Shown piece by piece: positions 35,847 to 43,768 of a stretch of DNA of 64,000 nt. A program made the translations under genes and the position numbers. Where the stretch lies: contig CAMFHP010000005.1 in assembly GCA_945952225.1 (NCBI GenBank), positions 1 through 64,000 of the forward strand, in the 5' to 3' direction. Position 1 is the first letter of the stretch. The number at the start of each line of letters is the position of its first letter. The notes under the pieces were generated by a model, which did not search any database, was not told where the DNA came from, and worked only from the letters and a program-made list of their open reading frames with translations. The DNA comes from an uncultured Myxococcaceae bacterium. Lineage in GTDB: Bacteria > Myxococcota_A > Polyangia > Polyangiales > Ga0077539.

Positions 35847-37934
35847 CTAGCCGGGCGGCGCGAGGCACACGTTGGCCGCACATTCGAGGCCCGCGCAGCA
35901 GTCGGCCGTGGCGCCGCAGCGCTCGCCGCTCCGTCGACACGCGGAGCCCGCGGGCGGGGGGTTGCACACGAGCGCGCCGGTCGCGTCGGGGCCGCAGGTG
36001 CCCGCGCAGCAGTCGCTCGACACCTGGCAGTGCGTACCGCGGGGAGCGCAGGCCTGCGGCGCCCAGAAGCCCGAGACGTTGTCGCTCGCCACGTCTTGAC
36101 CGGGGAGCCAGTAGGGGACGCTCGACGGGTCGCGTCCGGCCACGGGGTTGTTGGTCACGGCGGAGACCCAGAGCTGACGGCGTCCGGTGCCGCGCGTGCC
36201 CGCGAGCGCGTTGCCGTAGTCGCGTCGCGAGAAGTAGAGCACCCAGTAGTAGCCGCCCTGGTTGAAGGGCGAGAAGTTCGGGAAGTACGCGTCGGAGTCT
36301 GCGTCGACGCCCGACGCGTTGGTCATGCGCAGCGGCGTCGTGCCCGTGGGCGACGTGAGGTACATCGCAGCGGGAAAGCGCCTCCGCGGCGCGCCCGGCG
36401 TCGTCTCGATGTCCGACTCGCTGTAGGGGCCGTGCTGAAAGGCGATCCAGCGGCTGTCGGGCGTCCACGAGGGGTACGCGATGGCGCGGCCGCGCTGGGG
36501 CTCGGTCGCGAGGTCGGTGCCGCGCGCGAGGGTCGACGCGGGGCCGAAGGTGTCGGGCGCCGTGACGGGCAGCACCGCGAGCTCGCTCTGCTCGAAGGCC
36601 GATGGACCGGGGCCCACGAAGTTGTCGACGAAGGCCACGGAACGTCCGTCGGGCGACCACGAGGGCATCACCGCGTCGTCGGTGGGGAGCGCGGTTCCCA
36701 TCGAGGGCACGCGCTCGCCGGTCGCGGGGTCGACGAGAAAGAGCCCGCCGAGGAGGTTCGCGATGAGCCGCGTGGAGTCGGGGTTCCACGACGCGTAGAC
36801 CCACGCCGCCGCGTCGCGAATGGCGAAGCGTGTGGGCGGAGGATCGCCGCGGAGGTCGCGCGTGAGGTCGAAGACGGCGCTCGGTCCCTGGCCCTCGAAG
36901 AGCTCGGCGGCCATGTAGCGCCCGTCGCGCGAGACCGCGTGGCAGGCCACACAACGGCTGCCGTCGGAGGCCCTGCGCGGCGGCGTGGGCATGAAGTCTT
37001 CGCGCGTCGCGCTCGCGTCGGGAATGCGCAGGATCTTTCCCGCGCGAAGGTCCCAGTAATAGACCACGCCGAGGAGCGAGCCGCGCGCGATGGTGAGCGA
37101 CGCGGGCGCGCCCGAGACCACGTTGCGCCCATCCCAACGGTCGACGACCACGGTGACCGGCGCCGTGGGGTCTGACTCCACCACCGCGCGCCATCCCACG
37201 GGGTCGACGGGCCAGTCGAAGCGAAAGCCCGCGCCCGTGTGGAGCACGTAGCCCGTCACGGTCACGTTGGGCTTCGCGACGGTCACGCGGTAGAGGTCTC
37301 CCGCGACGCCGCCCTCCCACTGCACGTCGGGGGGCGCGACGTTCTGGGGCATCACCGCGCCTGCGAGGGGATAGCGCAGGGTCACCGCACGCGTCGCATC
37401 GGTGACCGGCGTGGCGCCGAAGGTTCCGCGTGCGGTGGTGGGCGCGCCCGTGGCGAAGAACTCGCGCTCGACGCGCACGCGCAGGGTGGTCTGGAGCACG
37501 CGCGCGGGCATTCCCTCGCGGTTCACCTCGACCTCGATGCGCGTGGTGCCGCCCACGAGTCCGTTGGCCGTGTAGCGCCCGGTGGCCGCGTCGATGCCGC
37601 CGAGCGATGCGTCGGTGCTGCGCCACGTGCCGAGCGGGAGCGTGCGCGTCATGCCGTTGCGGTAGACCCCCACGAGCGAGAAGGCCTGCGCCACGGGCTC
37701 GCCGCGCGCGACCACGAGGGCGTCGGCGGGCTGGATCTGCAGGTCGACGAGGTCGGTGAAGAGCGTCTCGACATCGAGCGCGGTGATGTCGCGCGGCGGA
37801 ACGTCGGTCGCGAGGCTCGCGTCGAGGGCGCAGGCCGAGCCCGGCGCGCAGGTGCGCACGTAGGGGCCCGCGTCACATCCGGCGATCGCGAGCAGGGGCG
37901 CGAGGCGCAGCAGGGCGTCACGAGGAGTGGGCAT
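35847..37934 (-). CDS. Surface lipoprotein with TolB-like propeller, CxxCH motif and Cys-rich tail
   Basis: 695 residues. Lipoprotein signal ending AIAGC (Cys20). A beta-sandwich front is followed by a PD40/TolB-like propeller, e.g. WVYASWNPDSTRLIANL, VMPSWSPDGRSVAFVDN, YPSWTPDSRWIAFQHG and FPNFSPFNQGGYYWVLYF. A heme-type motif CVACHAVSRDGRYMA lies at the centre, where the sequence reads CRYxAA. The C-terminal 65 residues are Cys-rich with CCAGTC and CCAGLEC units, as in other myxobacterial surface proteins. Whether heme is bound is unknown. Function unclear, perhaps adhesion or a surface scaffold. Divergent from the pilin gene. Confidence 0.8.
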   Translation of the reverse strand: MPTPRDALLRLAPLLAIAGCDAGPYVRTCAPGSACALDASLATDVPPRDITALDVETLFTDLVDLQIQPADALVVARGEPVAQAFSLVGVYRNGMTRTLPLGTWRSTDASLGGIDAATGRYTANGLVGGTTRIEVEVNREGMPARVLQTTLRVRVEREFFATGAPTTARGTFGATPVTDATRAVTLRYPLAGAVMPQNVAPPDVQWEGGVAGDLYRVTVAKPNVTVTGYVLHTGAGFRFDWPVDPVGWRAVVESDPTAPVTVVVDRWDGRNVVSGAPASLTIARGSLLGVVYYWDLRAGKILRIPDASATREDFMPTPPRRASDGSRCVACHAVSRDGRYMAAELFEGQGPSAVFDLTRDLRGDPPPTRFAIRDAAAWVYASWNPDSTRLIANLLGGLFLVDPATGERVPSMGTALPTDDAVMPSWSPDGRSVAFVDNFVGPGPSAFEQSELAVLPVTAPDTFGPASTLARGTDLATEPQRGRAIAYPSWTPDSRWIAFQHGPYSESDIETTPGAPRRRFPAAMYLTSPTGTTPLRMTNASGVDADSDAYFPNFSPFNQGGYYWVLYFSRRDYGNALAGTRGTGRRQLWVSAVTNNPVAGRDPSSVPYWLPGQDVASDNVSGFWAPQACAPRGTHCQVSSDCCAGTCGPDATGALVCNPPPAGSACRRSGERCGATADCCAGLECAANVCLAPPG

Positions 37935-37999
37935 CGTCGGAGCTCCGTCGGGTGAAGAAAGGCGCAGACGCGGAGCGACGCGTCACGCGCGGCCCCGTC

Positions 38000-38005
38000 G
38001 TATCA
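38000..38005 (-). promoter_or_regulatory. TGATAC element between divergent lipoprotein and pilin genes
   Basis: Minus strand GTGATACG, the same hexamer found close to five start codons, but here 65 nt before the ATG of the lipoprotein gene. Could be its -10 element with a normal leader. Confidence 0.3.
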
Positions 38006-38032
38006 CAGCGGGCCATCGCGTCGGCGCAGCGG

Positions 38033-38061
38033 TTGATTCTGCGACGACCGCCCGATACTGT
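38033..38061 (+). promoter_or_regulatory. Candidate promoter of the pilin-like gene
   Basis: TTGATT (38033-38038) and TACTGT (38056-38061) are 17 nt apart. Transcription would start near 38068, 33 nt before the ATG. The leader has AAGGA about 6 nt before the ATG. M. xanthus pilA uses sigma-54; no such site is evident here. Confidence 0.5.
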
Positions 38062-38100
38062 CTCACGAACCGCGCGCCAAGCGCCGTTGCAAGGACTCGA

Positions 38101-38727
38101 ATGACCCCTCCCAACCAACGTCTGGTGTCGAGACGGGCGCGCGGCCTCGCGATGCGCGGGTTCACGCTCATCGAGCTGATGATCGTCGTGGTGATCATCG
38201 GCATCCTCGCGGCCATCGCGGGCCCGCTCTACTCGCGACACCGGCTGCGCGCGCTCACGCTCGAAGCGCCCGAGGTGCTCGCGCAGATCGTCAACGCGCA
38301 GGAGGCCTACCGCGCGGAGTTCAACGTGTACTCCGACACGTCGAACGACCTCACGCTCGCGATGCCGACGAACAACGGCGGCACCGGCGGCCTCGGCACC
38401 TGGTGGCCCGCGCTCGGCGCCCCCGCGGCGGCCACGGGCGGCATGGTCGACTTCTACGTGGGCCTGCCCGCGTCGTGGAACCAGCTCGGCGTGCGGCCGC
38501 GCCAGATGGTGCGCTACTCGTTCCAGTCGATCGCGGGCAACCCCGCGGTGACACCCTCGGTGGGCGCGAGCGGCAACCTCGGATACACCGCGCTCCCCGC
38601 CGCGCAGCAGGGCCAGTGGTACTACGCCGCGGCGTCGGGCGACCTCGATGGCGACGGCATCTACTCGCTCTTCGAGATCTCGTCGCTCCAGCGTCGGCTG
38701 AACATCGTCGGCTCCGAGACCGAGTAG
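38101..38727 (+). CDS. Type IV pilin-like protein (prepilin)
   Basis: 208 residues. Class III signal: a 19-residue basic leader, then MRG/FTLIELMIVVVIIGILAAIA, the standard prepilin cleavage site (G/F) with Glu at +5 and a hydrophobic spine. The rest is a polar head with GGTGGLG and a C-terminal GDLDGDGIYSLFEISS, which looks like a calcium-binding loop. No disulfide pair is seen. Probable minor or major pilin, or a pseudopilin of a secretion system. No pil or gsp assembly genes are nearby. The ATG at 38101 is preferred since it follows AAGGA. Confidence 0.88.
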   Translation: MTPPNQRLVSRRARGLAMRGFTLIELMIVVVIIGILAAIAGPLYSRHRLRALTLEAPEVLAQIVNAQEAYRAEFNVYSDTSNDLTLAMPTNNGGTGGLGTWWPALGAPAAATGGMVDFYVGLPASWNQLGVRPRQMVRYSFQSIAGNPAVTPSVGASGNLGYTALPAAQQGQWYYAAASGDLDGDGIYSLFEISSLQRRLNIVGSETE

Positions 38728-38779
38728 CCGCGCGTCTCGTTCGCTCGTCCTCCCCTCGCACACCACCACCTCCTCGCCC

Positions 38780-39337
38780 ATGACCGACGACGTCGCGCGC
38801 CGCATTGCCGACACCGTACGCGCGGTGCTCTCGGAACCGGGACTCGAACGCGACGCGCGCGCCCTCGCCCTCGAACGCCTCGAAGCGCAGCTCACCGAAC
38901 GCGCCCGCGCGCTGCACCCCGAACGCGCGACGCTCTCGGTCTCGCTCACCGACGAGGGCGCGCTGTCACTCCACGACGCCTCGGGGTCGGTGAGCGACGC
39001 GGCCCTCGCGCAGCGCCTCGCGCTCGATCTCATGGGACGCCTCGCGCGGGTCATGGGCGCCGCCCGCGCCGACGCGAAGCAGGGCGTGCAGCCCTCGCAG
39101 CGACGGGTGCTCGCGCCTGCTCTCGAGCCCGTGGAGGCGGCCGTGGAGAAGGCCTCCGAGACGGCGAACGCAGAGGCCCCGCACGACGAACTCCGCGCGA
39201 TGGTGCGCGCGCTCGTCGACGTGGTGGCGCGTCAGCAGTCGCGCATCGAGGCCCTCGAAGCGCAACTCGGCGTGGAGCCCGACCTCGACGCCGCGCGAGC
39301 CCTCGCGAGCCTGCGCGCGCGCTCACATCGAGGATGA
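38780..39337 (+). CDS. Hypothetical coiled-coil-like protein
   Basis: 185 residues, not recognised. The front is helical with a strand pair (RATLSVSLTDEGALSLHDASG) and the end is a probable coiled coil (LRAMVRALVDVVARQQSRIEALEAQLGVE). No signal or membrane segment. It follows the pilin gene on the same strand by 52 bp and its 3' end overlaps the convergent lipoprotein gene by 15 bp. Function unknown; the codon bias and length of frame support a real gene. Confidence 0.6.
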   Translation: MTDDVARRIADTVRAVLSEPGLERDARALALERLEAQLTERARALHPERATLSVSLTDEGALSLHDASGSVSDAALAQRLALDLMGRLARVMGAARADAKQGVQPSQRRVLAPALEPVEAAVEKASETANAEAPHDELRAMVRALVDVVARQQSRIEALEAQLGVEPDLDAARALASLRARSHRG

Positions 39338-41308
39338 GAAATCGCAGCTCCCCGCGGGCGTGTTCATCTGACACGCGGTGGGAACGGTGACGCGCATCGC
39401 GCCCGCCCAGTGCGAGCGGATGAAGCCCACGATCTGCTCGCGCGCGGCGCGTCCGGCGATGGTGTCGCGGGCCGCGAAGCCGTGGACGTTGTAGGGCCCT
39501 ACGATCGTCGAGGGCACGCGAAACTGCGTGAGCGCGCAGCCCGAGGTGACCTCGCTCGCGCGCGGCGCGTTGGGGAGCTCCGCGAGCACCGCGCCCACCT
39601 GCGTGGCGTTGGCGCTCGCCGCGGCCAGTTCGCTGCCGATGTTCGGAAGCACCGGATCGCCCATGCTCTCCTGAAAGATCATCGGCCGGTCGGGCATGGA
39701 GCCCTGCCACACGGCGCCGTCGACGTCGTCGAAGTTGAGCTGCGCCATCCCCACGGCGATGTGAATCTCGAAGTCTCCACCGCGGTAGTTCGAGAGCAGC
39801 GCGAGGCGCGCCGCGGGGTAGAGGCTCGACCCGGTGAGGTAGTGCGTCCAGCCCGCGCCGGGCACGTTGAGCACCGCCGCGGTCATGCGCGGCTCGGCGC
39901 GCGTGTACACGAGCCCGAGCGTTCCGCCGAGGGAGCCGCCGGTCCAGATGGCGCCCGCGGCGCGGGGATAGCGTCCCGCGGCGGGGTTGGTCATGTCGCC
40001 GAGCATCGGGGCCGCGAGCACGCGCGCGAGGGGCGCCGTGCGGGCCGTGTCGTCGCCCGATCCCACGAGCATGCGAAAGAGCGCGTGGCCGTCGACGATC
40101 GATTGCAGCAGCCCCGCCGACGAGGTCTCGCTCCCGCCGAGCATCCGCGCGAAGGACGCGAAGGTGTTGAGCACCTGCTCGCCGGCCCATCCCTGAAAGC
40201 GGATGTTCACCTTCGCCGCGCCCGCGCCCGCGATCTCGGCGTCGAACGAATCGTCGGCCTCATCGCCGCCCGTGCCGTGTCCCCACATCGCCACGCGGTA
40301 GTCGCCCGTGCCCGCAGGAATCAGCACGCGGAAGGGCACCTCATGCACGCCCTCCATCCCATCGGCCACGCGCACGGCGCCGCTCGCGTCGCGGGCGAGC
40401 TTCCCATCGGCGCCCACGAAATCAGGCACGTTCGTGAGGTGACCGAGCACCTCGACGGAGGCCGCGCCGGTCATCGCGCGCACACGGTCGACGCGCACGC
40501 CGATGGTGCCGTCGTCGACCGCCGCGAAGAGGCGCGTGCGCATCGCGCGCATGGCCTGCCAGGGCTGTTCGAGCGAGCGCGTGGTGAAGTCCCACACGCG
40601 CACCACGTGGGCGCGGTCGACGTTGGCGCGGGTGAGCGCAGCGCGCGTCGGCGTGTGGTAGGCGCGGAGCTGTTCCTGCTCCTGCGTGGCGGGCGCGGCG
40701 AGGCCGAGCGAGGCGCGCGTGGCGGCGTCGACGGCGAAGCCCATGGGGCTGTTCGTGCGGAGCGCGTCGGTCACGACGACGACGTGATCCGTCGAGGCCG
40801 CGAGGGGCACGCGCGGGTACGCGATGACGAGTGTGCGGTCCGTTCCGTCGATGGCGGGCACGAGGCGGTAGCGCAGCGGAACCGCCGTGGGCGCGCCCTC
40901 CCGCGAGAGCGCGAAGAGGCGGATCGTGCCGTCGAGTGATCCGCCGAGCGAGGCCATGTCGACCTCACCGGGCACCGCAAACATGATGGGCGTCACGCGC
41001 GAGAATCCGTCGGCGCGCTGCACGCCGCTCGGATCGTCGACCTCGGGATACGTGCCCGCCGGAAGCGAGATGCGCAGCCCCGTCGCGCTCGCGGTGTCGG
41101 CCACGGTGTAGGCGTTCGAGGGCCACGGGAGCGCACACAGGAGCCCCCGCGAAGGGTCACACGCGAGGCGCAACGAAGCCCGCACGCCCGCCGCGCGATC
41201 GGTCACCGGCGAGATCACCACGGGCATCGGCGCGGGGCCTCCGTCGTTGTCTCCACCGCACGCCGTGACCGCGAACACGCACCCCAGGAACCACCACTTC
41301 GCCCGCAT
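39323..41308 (-). CDS. Alpha/beta-hydrolase-like lipoprotein
   Basis: 661 residues. Lipoprotein signal ending AVTAC (Cys17), then a Gly/Asp/Pro spacer. The N-terminal 300 residues form an all-beta region (RLFALSREGAPTAVPLRYRLVP and so on). The hydrolase core has a nucleophile elbow IWTGGSLGGTLGL (GGSLG), an oxyanion region VAMWGHGTGGDE, and a late His in YNVHGFAARD. Several segments recall large secreted esterases or depolymerases. Substrate unknown. The ATG at 41308 has no Shine-Dalgarno, but a TGATAC box 9 nt upstream. It overlaps the gene at 38780 by 15 bp. Confidence 0.72.
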   Translation of the reverse strand: MRAKWWFLGCVFAVTACGGDNDGGPAPMPVVISPVTDRAAGVRASLRLACDPSRGLLCALPWPSNAYTVADTASATGLRISLPAGTYPEVDDPSGVQRADGFSRVTPIMFAVPGEVDMASLGGSLDGTIRLFALSREGAPTAVPLRYRLVPAIDGTDRTLVIAYPRVPLAASTDHVVVVTDALRTNSPMGFAVDAATRASLGLAAPATQEQEQLRAYHTPTRAALTRANVDRAHVVRVWDFTTRSLEQPWQAMRAMRTRLFAAVDDGTIGVRVDRVRAMTGAASVEVLGHLTNVPDFVGADGKLARDASGAVRVADGMEGVHEVPFRVLIPAGTGDYRVAMWGHGTGGDEADDSFDAEIAGAGAAKVNIRFQGWAGEQVLNTFASFARMLGGSETSSAGLLQSIVDGHALFRMLVGSGDDTARTAPLARVLAAPMLGDMTNPAAGRYPRAAGAIWTGGSLGGTLGLVYTRAEPRMTAAVLNVPGAGWTHYLTGSSLYPAARLALLSNYRGGDFEIHIAVGMAQLNFDDVDGAVWQGSMPDRPMIFQESMGDPVLPNIGSELAAASANATQVGAVLAELPNAPRASEVTSGCALTQFRVPSTIVGPYNVHGFAARDTIAGRAAREQIVGFIRSHWAGAMRVTVPTACQMNTPAGSCDFSSSM

Positions 41309-41317
41309 GGCGCGGGA

Positions 41318-41323
41318 GTATCA
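41318..41323 (-). promoter_or_regulatory. TGATAC box upstream of the hydrolase-like lipoprotein
   Basis: Minus strand TGATAC ends 9 nt before the ATG at 41308, the closest case of the recurring element. It suggests a leaderless or near-leaderless transcript. Confidence 0.4.
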
Positions 41324-41362
41324 CCGACATGCCCGCGATCGCACAGTGGTAGTGTCGGCCCG

Positions 41363-42895
41363 ATGCGCGACCTCGACGCCGCCCTCGCGGCCTGGCGCGC
41401 GCTGCTCGGTGACGAGCGCGTGCAGTGCGACCCCGACACGCGACGCGCGGCCTCGACGGCCACGTACGCGACGACCGAGCAGGTGGCCGCCGTGCTGCGC
41501 CTCACGTCGACCGCCGAAGTCTCGGAGGCGCTGCGCATCGCGACGGAGCGCAACGTGCCCGTGTACCCCGTCTCGCGCGGGTGCAACTGGGGCCTCGGAT
41601 CGCGCGTGCCCACCGTCGACGGTGCGGTGCTGCTCGACCTCTCGGCGATGCGGACGATCACCGACTTCGACGACGCGCTCGGGTGCGTGACCGTGGAGCC
41701 CGGCGTGACCTTCGCGCAGATGCACACGTTCCTCGCGGAGCGCGGCGCGCGGTGGTTCGGCGCGGTGACCGGGTCGTCTCCGCACGCGAGCCTCGTGGGC
41801 AATGCGCTCGAACGCGGCGACGGCGCAGGCCCCTACGGCGACCGATGGAACCACGTGTGCGCCCTCGAAGCGGTACTCGCGACGGGCGAGGTCGTTCGCA
41901 CGGGCTTCGCGCGCTTCGACGGAGCGAAGGCCGCGCAGAGCCATCGGTGGGGCGTGGGCCCGTCGCTCGATGGGCTGTTCAGTCAGTCGAACCTCGCGGT
42001 GGTCACGCGCATGACGGTGTGGCTCTCGCCGCTGCCGAAGAGCATCCAGGCGATGCGCTTTCGGCTGCGCGATGGGCGACGCCTCGCGCCCCTCGTCGAC
42101 GCGCTCCGCACGCTCCGTCTCGACGGAACGCTCCGCGCCACGGCCTCGCTCTGGAACGCGCGCCGCGCGTGGTCCGTCGAGGCGCGCGCCCACGACCGCG
42201 AGGGGTGGGCGCGCTTCGTTCGCGAGACCGACGGCTGCGCGTGGTTCGGGCTCACCGGGCTCTACGCGCCCACGGCCCTCATGGGACGCGCCCTCCGCGA
42301 GCACGCGGTCGCCACGCTCGGCCCGCTCGTCGACTCGTGGCACGTCGAGGAGCGCAGCGGTGACCCCGTGGCGGGCCGCGAACTCCTGTGGGAGCACGAG
42401 CCCGCATTCGGCTTTCTGCAAGGCGTTCCGCACGCGCGGAGCCTCCAGAGCGCGTACTGGTCGAAGCCCGCGGACTTCACCGTCGAGGGAGACGCAGACC
42501 CCGACCGCGACCGTTGCGGTGTGGTGTGGTGCTGCGCGGCCGTGCCCCTCCGCGGCGACGACGTGGCGCGCGCGTGCGAGCTCGCGGCGCAGGTGCTCCA
42601 CGCCCACGGCTTCGACCCGATGCTCGCCGTCGCGACCCCCACCGAGCGCTGCGCCTCGCTGCTCCCGACGATCCTCTACGACCGCGAGGTGCCCGACGCC
42701 GACGCGCGCGCGGTGACCTGCCACGACGCGCTCACCGCGGCGCTCGCCCGCGAGGGATGGCTCCCGTATCGCGTGGCCGCCCACCGCATGGCGTCCATTC
42801 CCGAGGCCAACGACGCGACGCGCGCGCTGCTCGCACGGCTCCGCGCGGCGGTCGATCCGTCGGGGGTTCTCGCGCCGGGGCGTTACGAGCGCTGA
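41363..42895 (+). CDS. FAD-binding oxidoreductase of the vanillyl-alcohol oxidase/4-cresol dehydrogenase family
   Basis: 510 residues. The PCMH-type FAD domain occupies about 35-230 with PVYPVSRGCNWGLG and a strong VAO-family segment GNALERGDGAGPYGD at 146-160. The C-terminal half is the cap and substrate domain, ending DPSGVLAPGRYER, the standard family terminus. Members oxidise 4-hydroxybenzyl-type or related alcohols and pass electrons to oxygen or to a cytochrome. No cytochrome partner is adjacent. The start is ATG 41363; a TAGTGT hexamer ends 7 nt upstream and no Shine-Dalgarno is seen. Confidence 0.85.
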   Translation: MRDLDAALAAWRALLGDERVQCDPDTRRAASTATYATTEQVAAVLRLTSTAEVSEALRIATERNVPVYPVSRGCNWGLGSRVPTVDGAVLLDLSAMRTITDFDDALGCVTVEPGVTFAQMHTFLAERGARWFGAVTGSSPHASLVGNALERGDGAGPYGDRWNHVCALEAVLATGEVVRTGFARFDGAKAAQSHRWGVGPSLDGLFSQSNLAVVTRMTVWLSPLPKSIQAMRFRLRDGRRLAPLVDALRTLRLDGTLRATASLWNARRAWSVEARAHDREGWARFVRETDGCAWFGLTGLYAPTALMGRALREHAVATLGPLVDSWHVEERSGDPVAGRELLWEHEPAFGFLQGVPHARSLQSAYWSKPADFTVEGDADPDRDRCGVVWCCAAVPLRGDDVARACELAAQVLHAHGFDPMLAVATPTERCASLLPTILYDREVPDADARAVTCHDALTAALAREGWLPYRVAAHRMASIPEANDATRALLARLRAAVDPSGVLAPGRYER

Positions 42896-42898
42896 CCG

Positions 42899-42941
42899 AA
42901 AAAGCGCGACGGCGCCGCACACCCGAGAGCGTGCAGCGCCG
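42899..42941 (-). terminator. Intrinsic terminator of the cco operon
   Basis: On the minus strand an 11-bp GC-rich stem with one mismatch (42910-42941, 10-base loop) is followed by a run of five T's (42899-42903). It starts 26 nt after the ccoP stop codon. The T-run is 6-7 nt beyond the stem. Confidence 0.6.
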
Positions 42942-42966
42942 CGCATCCGTTCGCGAGCGGTGGAAC

Positions 42967-43581
42967 CTACTCGACGATGTTGTCACCCTGCGCGGGCTTG
43001 CCGCCCGCCGCGTTGGTGTTGCGGAGCGTGAGCACGTACGCGACGGCGCTCTGCACGCGCGTCTCGCCGAGCTGCGCCCCCCACGCGGGCATGCCCTTGG
43101 CGGCGACGCCTTCGAGCACGGTGCGGTAGATCTGCGTGGGCCGTCCGCCGTGGATCCACGCGCGGTCCGTGAGGTTCGGGCCGATGGTGCCGCCCGCGTT
43201 GGCGCCGTGACAGGCCACGCAGTTCGACATGAACACGGCCTGCCCCGCGGCCACGGTGGCCGGGTCGCGCGAGAGGGTCACCAGCGCGTCGTCGGTCATC
43301 GCACCGGCGCGGCGCGCGCGCTCGGCGGCGGCGCGTCGATCGGCGGCCACCGACTGCTCGTACGACTCCATCGACGACGGCCCGCTGTGGAGCACCTCGT
43401 AGTGGAACCAGTACCCGATCGCGAAGACGATCGCGCCGTAGAGGGTCACGAGCCACCAGTTGGGGAGGTGGTTGTCGAACTCCTCGATGTCGTCGTAGCG
43501 GTGCACGACCTTGTCGTCGTAGCCGCCCTTCGCGGCGGGCCGCGCGGGCGACGCGGCGTGCTCTTGAGCCTCAGTGGTCAC
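42967..43581 (-). CDS. ccoP: cbb3 oxidase subunit CcoP, short single-heme form
   Basis: 204 residues. The N-terminal FixP-like part (YDDIEEFDNHLPNWWLVTLYG) leads into one membrane helix (about 41-60), then a cytochrome c domain with CVACH at 121-125 and a distal Met in GMPAWG. Canonical CcoP has two hemes and about 300 residues; here only one CxxCH exists. It passes electrons from the bc1 or another donor to CcoO. It starts with GTG and overlaps the end of ccoQ by 11 bp, so it is coupled. The last gene of the operon, followed by a terminator. Confidence 0.9.
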   Translation of the reverse strand: MTTEAQEHAASPARPAAKGGYDDKVVHRYDDIEEFDNHLPNWWLVTLYGAIVFAIGYWFHYEVLHSGPSSMESYEQSVAADRRAAAERARRAGAMTDDALVTLSRDPATVAAGQAVFMSNCVACHGANAGGTIGPNLTDRAWIHGGRPTQIYRTVLEGVAAKGMPAWGAQLGETRVQSAVAYVLTLRNTNAAGGKPAQGDNIVE

Positions 43582-43750
43582 GAGAAGCCTCCTCTCCTTC
43601 TTCGAGGGGCAGCGCGGCGACGCCGTCGAAGGCCGACGGGCGGCGACGCAGGGTGCGGGTCACGATGCCTGCGAACACCGTGATGAAGATGACGAGCGAC
43701 AGCACCGGCAGGGCGAGCAGCGGGCTGTGGACGAAGAACTCGCGGTACAT
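43571..43750 (-). CDS. ccoQ: cbb3 oxidase small subunit CcoQ
   Basis: 59 residues from the ATG at 43750: MYREFFVHSPLLALPVL and onward, with one membrane helix (about 9-31) and a charged tail (EEGEEASRDH). Size, single helix and place between ccoNO and ccoP identify it as CcoQ, which stabilises the oxidase, although sequence conservation is low in this family. It overlaps ccoP by 11 bp and follows ccoNO after 18 bp. It is below common gene-length cut-offs and easily missed. Confidence 0.8.
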   Translation of the reverse strand: MYREFFVHSPLLALPVLSLVIFITVFAGIVTRTLRRRPSAFDGVAALPLEEGEEASRDH

Positions 43751-43768
43751 GGTCCGAGCGCTCCTCTC

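Noticed and set aside
38080-38095. Sigma-54 promoter for the pilin-like gene
   Set aside because: A TTGCA sits at the -12 place, but the -24 GG is absent; the TTGATT/TACTGT pair is a better promoter.
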